From positions 1,674,001-1,738,000 of the forward strand of contig NZ_CP088018.1 of NCBI RefSeq assembly GCF_021049265.1: DNA of 64,000 bases, written 5' to 3'. The notes beneath the pieces are model-generated. The model searched no databases, had not been told where the DNA came from, and worked only from the letters and a program-made list of their open reading frames with translations. The stretch comes from Ruania suaedae (GTDB lineage Bacteria; Actinomycetota; Actinomycetes; Actinomycetales; Beutenbergiaceae). Every line of letters begins with the position of its first letter. Position 1 is the stretch's first letter. Below, piece by piece: positions 42,820-54,415 of the stretch. A program made the position numbers and the translations under genes.

Positions 42820-43065
42820 GGCGGCGATGCCGCGCTGCAGGACGAACCGGGCGGCGTCATAGTTCTCGGCCGCGAACTAGTCCATGGCACCCTCCCTGTG
42901 CGATCGGCTCAGTGTCTCGCCTCACCCGCTCGTCGGCACCCGCGGCCGGCGCCAGGATGGATTCGGGCGGGGGACCACCGCGTGTGTGTGGTGACCGGAC
43001 GTGACACCATGCCGGAATCGGGAGGCGCTGCCGCGTCTCCTGCGTCGGCACAGCCAGGAGAAACC

Positions 43066-44058
43066 ATGCAGCATCGTCCGCTCGCGCGCACTGGGCGTCA
43101 GGTCTCCGCCATCGGCCTGGGCACTTGGCAGATCGGTGGTGGCTGGGGCGACGTCGCCGAAGCCGACGCCCTGGCGGTGCTGAAGGCCTCCGTCGATGCA
43201 GGCGTCACGGTGTTCGACACGGCGGACGTCTACGGCGACGGGCGCAGCGAAGCACTCATCGGTCGCTTCCTGAACCAGCACACCCAGCCCCCGGTCACCG
43301 TGGCCACGAAGATGGGCCGGCGCGCCGACCAGACGCCCGAGAACTACACGCTCGAGAACTTCCGTACCTGGACCGCCCGCTCGCGCGAGCACCTGGGCGT
43401 GGACACCCTCGACCTGGTGCAGCTCCACTGCCCACCCTCGGCCGTGATCGAGGACGACGCCACCTATGACGCGCTCGATGCCCTGGTGGCCGACGGGATG
43501 ATCGCCGCCTACGGCGTCTCGGTGGAGACGTGCGCGCAGGCGCTTGCCGCGATCGAGCACCCGAACGTGAGCAATGTGCAGATCATCCTCAACCCCTTCC
43601 GGCTCAAGCCGCTGGAGGAGGTCCTGCCGGCCGCGCAGGCGGCCGGCGTGGCAGTGTTCGCACGCGTGCCGCTCGCCTCGGGACTGCTCTCGGGCCGGTA
43701 CACCGCCTCGACCACCTTCGCCGAGGACGACCACCGTACGTTCAACCGCCACGGTGAGGCCTTCGACCGGGGTGAGACCTTCTCCGGAGTCGAGCTCGGA
43801 GTCGGCGTGAGCGCCGCCGCTGAGCTCGCCGAATCACTCCCGGAGGGCGTCACGCTGCCGGCGGCGACCCTCGCGTGGATCGCCAGCCGGCCCGGGGTCA
43901 CGACCGTGATCCCCGGTGCGCGCGACGCCGTCCAGGCACGAGCCAACGCCGCGGCCGCCGATCTGCTGACCGAGGGCCTGGACCTTGACGCCTTCGACGC
44001 TGCCGTGCGTGAGGTCTACGACCGCCGCCTGAGGGACTCCGTGCACCCACATTGGTGA
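43066..44058 (+). CDS. Aldo/keto reductase
   Basis: A 330-residue NADPH-dependent reductase with the AKR barrel: GLGTWQIGGGWG, DTADVYGDGRSE (catalytic Asp and Tyr), ATKMGRR (Lys), LDLVQLHCPP (His) and VTTVIPGAR near the cofactor site. It is closest to the YajO/IolS-like aldehyde reductases. CAGGAG precedes ATG 43066; a long upstream open frame is antisense to the LMF gene. It is divergent from the LMF gene. Confidence 0.9.
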   Translation: MQHRPLARTGRQVSAIGLGTWQIGGGWGDVAEADALAVLKASVDAGVTVFDTADVYGDGRSEALIGRFLNQHTQPPVTVATKMGRRADQTPENYTLENFRTWTARSREHLGVDTLDLVQLHCPPSAVIEDDATYDALDALVADGMIAAYGVSVETCAQALAAIEHPNVSNVQIILNPFRLKPLEEVLPAAQAAGVAVFARVPLASGLLSGRYTASTTFAEDDHRTFNRHGEAFDRGETFSGVELGVGVSAAAELAESLPEGVTLPAATLAWIASRPGVTTVIPGARDAVQARANAAAADLLTEGLDLDAFDAAVREVYDRRLRDSVHPHW

Positions 44059-44087
44059 GCAGGGGCCATCCGGAGCGGGCCCAGTCC

Positions 44088-45398
44088 TCAGATCGCCGCG
44101 GGAACCGCGGCGAGCATCGAGGTGACGACTGTGCCCTCGCCGTCGGGCAGGTCCAGCCCGAGCAGGTGCGCGAAGGTGGCCGGCTCGTCCAGCATGCTGC
44201 GCCGTCCCGCGTCGGCCCCCGGAGCGAAATCCGGGCCGGCACCGATGAAGACCGGCTGGCCCCCGTGCCGTGGTGCGTGCCCGTGGGCGCCTCGCAGCGG
44301 CGGGAAGTCCTCGTCGCCGGTGCGCACCACCACGCGACGTTCCCAGAGCATCCCGACGATGACGCCGGGCTCGGACTCGACCACCCACTGGAACGGCCCG
44401 TCGAGGCCGTACTCACGCAGGGTCTCCTCGGCGGTCCAGATCTTCTCGACCCGGTACTGCGGGTCGGACTCGATCTCGACCAGCAGCGCCTCGACCTCCC
44501 GCCGGCGTGCGGCGGACAGCCCGTCGGCGAGGAACAGCTGGCCGGAAAGCCCGGCGCCGAGACAGAAGACGTCCCAGTCGGCCAGGGTGCCGTCGTCGTG
44601 GAGGCGCAGGAAGCCCCGCTCGAGGAAGAGCGCGTTGAGGTTGGTGTGCTGTTCGACGTCGACGTGGCCGTGGTCGGAGACGAGCACGATATTGGTCGAG
44701 TCCAGGTCACCGTTGCCCTCGAGCACCTGCAGGTAGGTCCCGAGCGTGGCGTCGACCTCCCGCAGGGCGGCTTCCACGTGTGGGCCGTAGGAGCCACCGG
44801 CGTGGCGTGCGGTGTCGACCTCGACCAGATGGACGAACATCACATCCGGTCGCTCGGCGCGCAGCACCTCGGCGGAGACGTGGTTGACGAAGTCGAAGTA
44901 CTTGCCCTTGCGCCTGTCGGCGTGGATCAGCGGCAGATTCGGCCGGATGTAGGTCTCGTACGAGCGCGCGTCGGTGGTGCGCAGGTACTGATCCTCCAGA
45001 CCGTCGAAGACCTGCGGGCACGCGATCTCCGGCACGAGATGGTCCACGCCGGAGGCGTTGCCGGTCACCGGCCACTGCACGGCCGCGGTGCTCAGACCGG
45101 CCCGATGAGCGACTTCGAAGAGGGTCGGCACCCGGATCATCGAGGCGTCCCAGAACCAGGCGGAGGCATCGCCCCGGCCGGGCTGGAACTGCAGGTTGTT
45201 GAAGATCCCGCTGCGCGCGGGAGGGCACCCGGTGATCTGGGCGGTGTGGTTGGGATAGGTCACCGAGGGGTAGATGCCCTCGATCTCGGCGATCGCTGCC
45301 CGCTCCAGGATGCGGGAGAAGGCGGGAAGGGTGCGGGCGAAGGGGATGTCGTCGGTGTGCATGGCGTCAACGGAGACGACGAGCAGCTTGTTCGGCAC
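44088..45398 (-). CDS. Type I phosphodiesterase / nucleotide pyrophosphatase-like (alkaline phosphatase superfamily)
   Basis: A 436-residue metal-dependent phosphodiesterase. LLVVSVDAM gives the first metal-binding Asp, YPSVTYPNHTAQITG has the catalytic Thr, FVHLVEVDTARHAGG and LVSDHGHVDV give the remaining Asp/His ligands. No signal peptide is seen, so it acts in the cytoplasm. GTG 45398 has AAGGA nine bases upstream; GTG 45404 is an alternative. As the last gene of the Ugp-like operon it probably cleaves an imported phosphodiester. Confidence 0.83.
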   Translation of the reverse strand: MPNKLLVVSVDAMHTDDIPFARTLPAFSRILERAAIAEIEGIYPSVTYPNHTAQITGCPPARSGIFNNLQFQPGRGDASAWFWDASMIRVPTLFEVAHRAGLSTAAVQWPVTGNASGVDHLVPEIACPQVFDGLEDQYLRTTDARSYETYIRPNLPLIHADRRKGKYFDFVNHVSAEVLRAERPDVMFVHLVEVDTARHAGGSYGPHVEAALREVDATLGTYLQVLEGNGDLDSTNIVLVSDHGHVDVEQHTNLNALFLERGFLRLHDDGTLADWDVFCLGAGLSGQLFLADGLSAARRREVEALLVEIESDPQYRVEKIWTAEETLREYGLDGPFQWVVESEPGVIVGMLWERRVVVRTGDEDFPPLRGAHGHAPRHGGQPVFIGAGPDFAPGADAGRRSMLDEPATFAHLLGLDLPDGEGTVVTSMLAAVPAAI

Positions 45399-45414
45399 GG
45401 TCACGGTTCCTTGT

Positions 45415-46137
45415 CTAGAGGGTGCGGTCGGTGAGCAGCGCGGTGAGCTCGGCCCGGCACCACGCCGGGTCGTCCGCGGTGACGAGATCGACGCCGGCGG
45501 CGAGCGCGGATCGCACGTCCGCCGTGGTGAGCACTGGCCACCCGCACACGAGGGCGCCGTCGGCGTGGGCGTGGGCCACCACCGCCCGGTCGAGGTGGCG
45601 TACCTGCACCGCGAGGGAGGCGGCGCGAAGCGTGCGGACGGCGTCCAGGGCCGCCGGCGAGGCGGCACGGGAGATGACCCCGACGGCGAGCGCCGGGGCC
45701 ATCCGGCGCACCGTGGCCAGGATGTCGAGATCGAAGCTGGTGATGGTCACCCGGGAGGCGAGCCCGGACGAACGCACCAGCTCGGCCACCGCTTCTGCAG
45801 CCGCCGGAGCCTTGATCTCGACATGGATCTCGATGTCGATGGCCGCCAGCGCCTCGGCGAGCGAGGGGATGCGTTCGCCACCGGCCAGCTCGGCCTCCTG
45901 CAGCTGGACCCAGGTGAGGTCCCGGACGGCGCCGGTCCGGCGCCCACCGACGGCGGTGCGGTCGAGTGTCGCGTCGTGGATCACGGCCAGCTCGCCGTCG
46001 GCGCTCAGGTGCACGTCGAGCTCGATGGCATCGGCCCCGTCCGCGACACCGCGGGCGAAGGCGGTGAGCGTGTTCTCCGCACTCACCGCCGCCGCACCGC
46101 GGTGTCCGACCACACCAGGGGTGGCAGCAGGGGTCAC
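45415..46137 (-). CDS. Glycerophosphodiester phosphodiesterase (UgpQ-like)
   Basis: A 240-residue GDPD TIM barrel: GHRGAAAVSAENTLTAF holds the HR and EN catalytic residues, ELDVHLSADGELAVIHD the metal ligands (E, D) and second histidine, and HVEIKAP the third acidic residue. It hydrolyses glycerophosphodiesters to glycerol-3-phosphate and an alcohol. No signal peptide, so cytoplasmic like E. coli UgpQ. GTG overlaps the binding-protein stop. Confidence 0.9.
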   Translation of the reverse strand: MTPAATPGVVGHRGAAAVSAENTLTAFARGVADGADAIELDVHLSADGELAVIHDATLDRTAVGGRRTGAVRDLTWVQLQEAELAGGERIPSLAEALAAIDIEIHVEIKAPAAAEAVAELVRSSGLASRVTITSFDLDILATVRRMAPALAVGVISRAASPAALDAVRTLRAASLAVQVRHLDRAVVAHAHADGALVCGWPVLTTADVRSALAAGVDLVTADDPAWCRAELTALLTDRTL

Positions 46138-47519
46138 TGCACGCCCACGGCCTCGAGGTCCTCGCGGTTGTCCTCCAGCAGGGACTCGTACTCGCCGCGC
46201 AAGGTGTCGATCGACTCCTGGATGTCGCCGTTGTCGCCGGTCAGACGGGCGAAGGCCTCGCTCAGCGAGGCGGTACCGGAGTTGAACCAGTTCACCGGCG
46301 CGACGGTCTGGGCGTTCTCCAGCTGCTGGATCGCCACCGTGAAGTTCGGGTCGCTGGCGTGCAGCTCCTGGACCTCCGGTTCGTCCTGGGCGGCCTTGAC
46401 GATCGGCACGTACCCGGAGTCGATGTGCCACTTGCCGGACACCTCGGGCCGGGCGAGGAAGCGCAGCAGCTCCGCGGTGGCGTCCTGACGCTCCTGGGAC
46501 TCCGAGCGCACCATCGAGAAGCCGGACCCACCGGTCGGGACGGTAGGGGGCTGGTTCACCTCACCGGGCATGAACGCGGCACCGAGCTCGAAGTCGACGG
46601 CCTCGGTCAGGCCGCGCATGGAGGCGGTGGACCCGTGCACGGCGGCGACGAGGCCGGTCTGGAAGTCGGTGTGTGCGGCCTGTGCCATGTAGGCGTTGCC
46701 GTCCACGTGCACCCACTCGTTGGCGAACGTCATCAGCTCGCGCACCTTCTCCTCGTCCGGCATCACGTCGAAGCCGTCCGACCACACGCCGTCGAAGGCC
46801 CACAGCCAGGAGTTGGCGAACCACGCGTCGCCGGAGGAGTAGGCGAAGGTCTTGATCGGCTGCCCGGCGCTGGAGACGGACGAGATCTCCGAGCCCAGCT
46901 CGCGCAGCTGGGACCAGGTGTACTGGGTGTCCACCGGCAGACCGAGGTCGTTGAAGAGGGTCTTGTTGTAGTAGAAGAGCGGGGTCGAACGCGCGAACGG
47001 CACCACGAAGGTCTGGTCCTCGGCCTTGCTCTCCTCGGTGAAGTTCTCCAGGTAGACGTCGAGGTTCCACTCGTCGTCGAAGTGGGGGTCGAGCGGGGCG
47101 AGCGCGCCGGCGAAATAGAACTGCAGCCACTGCATCTCGGGGAAGCAGACCATGTCCGGCACCGCCCGGGCCTGCAGGGCGGCGGTGAAGGCGGTGTTCA
47201 GGTCGGCGTACCCACCGACGGACTCGATCGCGGCGTAGATGTCACTCTGGGCCTCGTTGAACATGGCGAACTGCTCGCTCATCGCCTCGAACAGCCCACC
47301 GGTCCACGGTGCCCAGAAGAGGATGTTCGTCCGGCCGGCGTATTCGGAGGGGATCTCGCCGAGCGCGGCCTGGCTGAAGCCGCTGCGCAGGTTGCCGGCA
47401 GCCTCCGATCCGCCATCGGATGCCGAGACCGGTCCGGTGCAGGCCGCGAGCGCGGCGGCCCCGGTGCCCAGCCCGAGGGCGGAGAGCAGGTGACGGCGGG
47501 TCAGGGTCAGGTTGTGCAC
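46134..47519 (-). CDS. ABC transporter substrate-binding lipoprotein (UgpB-like)
   Basis: A 461-residue extracellular binding protein. The N-terminus TRRHLLSALGLGTGAAALAAC has a twin-arginine-like start and a lipobox ending at a cysteine. Family 1 binding-protein features follow (FYYNKTLFNDLGLPVDTQYTW, GGSGFSMVR). GTG 47519 has AAGGAG upstream. It lies between two permeases and a glycerophosphodiesterase, so glycerol-3-phosphate or glycerophosphodiesters are the probable ligands; sugar binding cannot be excluded. Confidence 0.85.
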   Translation of the reverse strand: MHNLTLTRRHLLSALGLGTGAAALAACTGPVSASDGGSEAAGNLRSGFSQAALGEIPSEYAGRTNILFWAPWTGGLFEAMSEQFAMFNEAQSDIYAAIESVGGYADLNTAFTAALQARAVPDMVCFPEMQWLQFYFAGALAPLDPHFDDEWNLDVYLENFTEESKAEDQTFVVPFARSTPLFYYNKTLFNDLGLPVDTQYTWSQLRELGSEISSVSSAGQPIKTFAYSSGDAWFANSWLWAFDGVWSDGFDVMPDEEKVRELMTFANEWVHVDGNAYMAQAAHTDFQTGLVAAVHGSTASMRGLTEAVDFELGAAFMPGEVNQPPTVPTGGSGFSMVRSESQERQDATAELLRFLARPEVSGKWHIDSGYVPIVKAAQDEPEVQELHASDPNFTVAIQQLENAQTVAPVNWFNSGTASLSEAFARLTGDNGDIQESIDTLRGEYESLLEDNREDLEAVGVQ

Positions 47520-47602
47520 GGGTGCTCCTTGGTGGGGACAGGTGACGTCGAGTGCTCGACGCACGGCTAGGGGTGCTCGCTCGCGCGAGCGGTTCGAGGA
47601 CC

Positions 47603-48529
47603 TCAGCCCTTGAGGGCGCCGGCGGTGATGCCGCCGATGATGCGACGCTGGGCGAGGAAGAAGACGATGAGCATCGGAGCAGCCACGATGACGGTGCCGG
47701 CCATGACCGGGCCCCACGCGTCATAGCCCTCCTGGCTGCGCAGGAACATCAGCCCGATCGGCAGGGTGCGCATGTCGGAGGTGGAGGTCACGATCAGCGG
47801 CCACACGAAGTCGTTCCACTTCGTGATGAGCACGATCAGGGTGGCGGTGAGGATCATCGGGCGGCAGATCGGGATCACCACCGCATGCATGCGGCGCATG
47901 TGGCTGGTGCCGTCCATGCGTGCGGCGTCGACGAGTTCCTCGGGGACCTGGCGCATCTGCTGGTAGATCAGGAACATCGCGAAGGCGGAGCCGATCCCCG
48001 GCAGGATCAGGCCCTGGTAGGTGTTGAGCCACCCCAGGTTGGAGATGGTGATGTAGTTGACCAGCAGGGTGATGTGGCCGGGCAGCATCAGCGAACCGAC
48101 CATCACCGCGAAGACGATCATCTTGCCGCGGAAGTAGACGAAGGCGAAGGCATAGGCCGAGAGCAGCGCCACCCCGATCTCGAGCGCGGTGCCCACCACC
48201 GTGGTGATGATCGAGTTCCGCAGGAATGCTCCGAACGGTGCTGAGGTCCAGGCGTCGGCGAAGTTGCTCCACTCCAGCGAGCTCGGCACCCACGTCAGCG
48301 GGTAGGTGTAGATCTCGTGCTCGGGCTTCAGAGCGGAACTGAACAACCAGTACAAGGGTACGGCGAAGAGGGCGAACGTGGCAGCGATGAGGACGTACAG
48401 GGCCATCGTCGCCGGGAGCGGACGGCGAGGGCCTGGCCGGCGGCGAACGGGCCTGGGGCGAGGCGCCGCGGTGGCGGGCGGAGCGCCCGGGGACTCGAGC
48501 TCGTCCTTGCGGTCGATCGTGAGGCTCAT
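47603..48529 (-). CDS. ABC transporter permease (UgpE/MalG-type)
   Basis: A 308-residue permease with a Pro/Arg-rich N-terminal tail and six membrane segments. The coupling loop reads ELVDAARMDGTSHMRRMHAV. ATG overlaps the stop of the upstream permease. Eighty-three bases separate it from the binding-protein gene. No ATPase gene is in the operon. Confidence 0.9.
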   Translation of the reverse strand: MSLTIDRKDELESPGAPPATAAPRPRPVRRRPGPRRPLPATMALYVLIAATFALFAVPLYWLFSSALKPEHEIYTYPLTWVPSSLEWSNFADAWTSAPFGAFLRNSIITTVVGTALEIGVALLSAYAFAFVYFRGKMIVFAVMVGSLMLPGHITLLVNYITISNLGWLNTYQGLILPGIGSAFAMFLIYQQMRQVPEELVDAARMDGTSHMRRMHAVVIPICRPMILTATLIVLITKWNDFVWPLIVTSTSDMRTLPIGLMFLRSQEGYDAWGPVMAGTVIVAAPMLIVFFLAQRRIIGGITAGALKG

Positions 48530-49488
48530 GAGTAGTGCACCTGCTTGCTCGCGTACTTGGTCTGGACACCGGTCACGATCAGCAGCAGCACGAACATCAC
48601 CGTGGCGGTGGCGGCGGAGGTGCCGATGTTGAAGTCCACGAAGGCCTGGTCGTAGATCATCCAGGGCAGGGTGGTGCTCGACGTGCCGGGGCCGCCCATG
48701 GTCAGGGTGGCGATGATGTCGAAGGTCTGCGCGGCGGCGATGATCCCGGTGACGGTGAGGAAGAACGTCACCGGGCTCAGCAGCGGCAGCGTGATGTATC
48801 GGAACAGCGGCAGCCCGCGGGCGCCGTCGAGGGAGGCGGCCTCGTAGATGTCCTTGGGCAGGTCCAGGATCGCGGTGTAGTAGATGATCGCGACGAAGCC
48901 CAGCCGTTGCCAGGCATAGGCGATCGTGATCGACCACAGCGAGAAGTCCGAGGTCGTCGTCCAGGAAGGTGACTCCATGCCGAACATCGAGAAGAGCCAG
49001 CGGCTCAGCCCGTAGTTCGGGTCGAACATGAACAGCCAGAGCACACCGATCGCGGCACCGGGAAGCATGTGCGGGGCGAATGCGAGTGTGCGCACGAGCC
49101 CGGAGAAGCGCAGCCGTTGCGCCAGCAGCGCACCGATCGCCATGCCGCCGAAGAGCGTGCCGATCACGGCCACGAGCACGAAGATCGCGGTGTTGCGCAG
49201 GGCATCCATCAGCATCGAGCCGGACTGGAACAGTTCGATGTAGTTGTCCAGGCCCACCACGACCGGGGCGGGTTGGACGAAGTCCCAGTCGGTGAAGCTC
49301 AGGACGAAGTTGTAGAGGGTGGGGTAGTAGCCGAACACCACGATCGCGGTGAGATTGGGAAGGATCAGCGCCCAGAAGAGCGCACCCTCGGCGAGGCGTC
49401 GGCGCCGCAGCTGTGGCGAGCTACGGCGCGGTGGTGGCGCCGTGCGGGACCGCGGGGGCCGCCGCACGGGCTGCAGCAGGGTGGTCAT
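48526..49488 (-). CDS. ABC transporter permease (UgpA/MalF-type)
   Basis: A 320-residue permease, first gene of the Ugp-like operon. An Arg/Pro-rich cytoplasmic tail precedes six membrane segments (LFWALILPNLTAIVVFGYYP, TAIFVLVAVIGTLFGGMAIG); the coupling loop reads DIYEAASLDGARGLPLFRYI. ATG 49488 fits the family; an open frame to 49530 adds nothing conserved. A 7-bp hairpin (49527-49544) lies in the leader. Confidence 0.9.
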   Translation of the reverse strand: MTTLLQPVRRPPRSRTAPPPRRSSPQLRRRRLAEGALFWALILPNLTAIVVFGYYPTLYNFVLSFTDWDFVQPAPVVVGLDNYIELFQSGSMLMDALRNTAIFVLVAVIGTLFGGMAIGALLAQRLRFSGLVRTLAFAPHMLPGAAIGVLWLFMFDPNYGLSRWLFSMFGMESPSWTTTSDFSLWSITIAYAWQRLGFVAIIYYTAILDLPKDIYEAASLDGARGLPLFRYITLPLLSPVTFFLTVTGIIAAAQTFDIIATLTMGGPGTSSTTLPWMIYDQAFVDFNIGTSAATATVMFVLLLIVTGVQTKYASKQVHYS

Positions 49489-49665
49489 CGATCTCGTCTC
49501 GTCTGGGATGGCGTGGCGCCGGGAGGCCACCGCAGCAGCGGTGGTCGGTCCCGGGTACGCGCCCAGTCAAGCGAGTCGAGGTGAGCGGATCAGGAGCGAG
49601 AGGTGACTTCTGCCGGACGAACGCGCAAACGCGTCCAGGCGAGAGATCGGGTGACGAAAGGGCGA

Positions 49666-49697
49666 GATCACCCGCCCCCGGCTGGGGGCGGGTGATC
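49666..49697 (-). terminator. Strong hairpin after gdhA
   Basis: GATCACCCGCCCCC and GGGGGCGGGTGATC form 14-bp perfect arms around GGCT, 25 bases after the gdhA stop on the minus strand. It insulates the Ugp-like operon from gdhA transcription. Confidence 0.85.
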
Positions 49698-49721
49698 AGC
49701 GGGTGAACGGCGAGGGGAGGC

Positions 49722-52197
<2,476 letters not shown>

Positions 52198-52213
52198 GCC
52201 GCGCCGGGCGCCC

Positions 52214-53416
52214 TCAGCTCTCCAGCCGTAGCGCCTGACGCCAGCTCAACGCCGTCCCGCCCTGCATGACGGCCCGTTGGTAGATCCGCTCCCCGCCACG
52301 CACCATCAGGTAGGCCGCTGCCCCCGTCAGCAGCAGTGAGACGATCGGCTGCCAGAGGGCGACATCGCCGGCGAGGAGGCGGACCGGCATCGCCACCGAG
52401 GACATGACGGGGACGAAGCTGGCCGCGGTGAGCAGGGGCCCGGTGGCGAAGAGGCCCACGAACAGCACGGCCATGATGACCACGATGATCGGTCCGGTGT
52501 TCGACTGCAGGTCCTCCGCGCGGCTGGCCAGGGAGCCGAGTACTGCCCAGACGGCGGCGAGCGCGAGGAAGCCCACCGCGAAGAAGGCGATGAACCAGCC
52601 CGAGGCGCCCACCATCCAGCCGATGTCCTGGGCCAGCCCGGCGGCGTTCACGGCGACGAGTCCGACCACGGCGTACAGCGCGATCTGGGCGAACGCCAGG
52701 ATCGAGTTGCCCAGCACCTTGCCGTAGAGGAGCTGACGGACCGGGATCGCGGTGGCGAGGATCTCCACCACGCGGTTCTGCTTCTCCTCCAGCACCGAGT
52801 TCGCGATCGTCATCCCGAACATGATCGCGGCCATGTAGAACAGGAACGCGAAGACAAATCCGAGGACCTGCGCCGCCACGTTCTGGCCCGAGTCCTCGTT
52901 CAGCAGCTGTACCGCCAGCTCGCTGCCGGCCTCCAGCTCCGCCAGTGAGGATCCGGCGGCGGCGGCGTTCTCCGCCAGGACCGCGTCTCGCACGGCCTGA
53001 GTCATGGCGCCCTGCAACGCTCCCGGGATCTCGTCGTCCCCGACCAGGACGTAGCCCTCGCCGGTGCGGACCAACCCGGCGTCGGCCTCGCCGCCGCCGA
53101 CGGCGTCACGCACCTCCTGCGCCGAACCCGCGGCAAGGAGCTCGAGCTCGTCACCTCCGGCCTCGATCGCCTCGGCCGCTGTGTCCGCGACTGTGGCCAC
53201 CGCCTCCTCGGCCGTGGCCACCGTGTAGGTGCTCGTGCGCGCGGACAGGAAGGCGGAGAGGGCGACGGCCGCAATGAGCATGACCGTGGTCAGCACGGTG
53301 GAGAGCACGAAACTACGGTCGGTGATCTTGACGAGGATCTCGCGGGAGGTGACCGTGCGCCACGGTGCGCGCACCAGCACGCGTTCGGTCGTCTCCTCGG
53401 TCGCGGCGGGGCTCAT
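52214..53416 (-). CDS. ABC-2-type exporter permease (NatB-like)
   Basis: A 400-residue membrane protein with one N-terminal membrane helix (VLSTVLTTVMLIAAVALSAF), a 130-residue extracellular acidic domain and a cluster of five or more membrane segments in the C-terminal half. The layout matches NatB of the Na+ efflux ABC system. It overlaps the ATPase gene by 4 bases. The actual substrate is unknown. Confidence 0.85.
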   Translation of the reverse strand: MSPAATEETTERVLVRAPWRTVTSREILVKITDRSFVLSTVLTTVMLIAAVALSAFLSARTSTYTVATAEEAVATVADTAAEAIEAGGDELELLAAGSAQEVRDAVGGGEADAGLVRTGEGYVLVGDDEIPGALQGAMTQAVRDAVLAENAAAAGSSLAELEAGSELAVQLLNEDSGQNVAAQVLGFVFAFLFYMAAIMFGMTIANSVLEEKQNRVVEILATAIPVRQLLYGKVLGNSILAFAQIALYAVVGLVAVNAAGLAQDIGWMVGASGWFIAFFAVGFLALAAVWAVLGSLASRAEDLQSNTGPIIVVIMAVLFVGLFATGPLLTAASFVPVMSSVAMPVRLLAGDVALWQPIVSLLLTGAAAYLMVRGGERIYQRAVMQGGTALSWRQALRLES

Positions 53417-54300
53417 GCGGTCACCTCACGGTAGATGTCGGCCAGGGTGGGCACCAGCGGCGTCAGCTCGGTCAGTCCGAACGCGGCTGCCCGGGTGATG
53501 AGTGCGCGATCCAGCGGGCCGGGGGATTCGACGATCGCGGTCGCGCCGTCGACGTCGAGCACCTGCAGGTCCGCCACCTCCCGCAGCCAACCGGCGTCGG
53601 GCGGGGTGGTGATCCGGAAGCGCCTCGGCCCGCGGCTGCGCAGCGCGTGTGCGGTGCCCGAGGCCATCACCACGCCGTCGGAGAGCACCACCAGCGAGTC
53701 GCAGAGCCGGTCCACGAGGTCGAGCTGATGGCTGGAGAAGAGCACCGGGACGCCGTCACGCAGCTTGTCGCTGAGCAGGTCGACCATCGAGTCCACCGCC
53801 ACCGGGTCGAGCCCGGAGAAGGGCTCGTCGAGGATGAGCGCGGTGGGGCCGTGCAGCAGGGCCGCGGCGACCTGGACCCGCTGCTGGTTGCCCAGGGAGA
53901 GGGACTCGAGCTTGTCCTTGGCGCGCCCGCCGAGCGAGAAGCGCTCGAGCAGCCGCTGCGCCTCGGCGGCGGCGTCGCCTCGGGTGAGGCCGCGCAGCTG
54001 CCCGAGATAGCACAGCTGATCCAGGATGCCCTGCTTGGGATAGAGGCCGCGTTCCTCGGGCATGTAGCCGAAGGCGGCACGGTCGGCGCGGGTGATCGGC
54101 CGGCCGTCCCAGAGCACCTCACCGCCATGGCGGGCCAGGACGCCCATGATCATGCGCATGGTCGAGGTCTTCCCCGCCCCGTTGGCACCGACGAAGCCGG
54201 TCATGGTGCCCGGCTCCACGGTGAACGAGACGTTGTCGACGGCGACCTTCTCGCCGAACCGTCGGGTGAGGTCGCGGACCTCCAGGGCAGGTGCGGACAT
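53413..54300 (-). CDS. ABC transporter ATPase (NatA-like)
   Basis: A 295-residue ATPase: Walker A GANGAGKTS (residues 38-46), signature LSLGNQQRVQVAAALL, Walker B ALILDEPFSGLDP and the switch histidine in LFSSHQLD. A C-terminal DUF4162-like extension follows, as in NatA-type exporters. It works with the overlapping permease gene downstream and may answer to the two-component system next to it. Confidence 0.92.
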   Translation of the reverse strand: MSAPALEVRDLTRRFGEKVAVDNVSFTVEPGTMTGFVGANGAGKTSTMRMIMGVLARHGGEVLWDGRPITRADRAAFGYMPEERGLYPKQGILDQLCYLGQLRGLTRGDAAAEAQRLLERFSLGGRAKDKLESLSLGNQQRVQVAAALLHGPTALILDEPFSGLDPVAVDSMVDLLSDKLRDGVPVLFSSHQLDLVDRLCDSLVVLSDGVVMASGTAHALRSRGPRRFRITTPPDAGWLREVADLQVLDVDGATAIVESPGPLDRALITRAAAFGLTELTPLVPTLADIYREVTA

Positions 54301-54387
54301 GGCACTCCTTCACGCCGGCTGATTGAGATTTCCAGCCTAGGGAGAGTGACCCTGCGGCCGCCTCGCCCGGGCGGCGGAGATCCGGTG

Positions 54388-54405
54388 CTCCCCCGTGCGG
54401 GGGAG
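54388..54405 (-). terminator. Short GC hairpin after the response regulator gene
   Basis: CTCCCCC and GGGGGAG with a four-base loop, 11 bases after the regulator stop. It is a modest terminator candidate. Confidence 0.45.
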
Positions 54406-54415
54406 GTGCGGCGAC

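Noticed and set aside
41719-43065. Long N-terminal extension of the aldo/keto reductase
   Set aside because: It is antisense to the lipase-maturation-factor gene, and a good ribosome site stands before ATG 43066.
49527-49544. Leader hairpin CCACCGC-AGCA-GCGGTGG as an attenuator of the Ugp-like operon
   Set aside because: Arms are only 7 bp in a high-GC genome, with no alternative structure or leader peptide to support attenuation.
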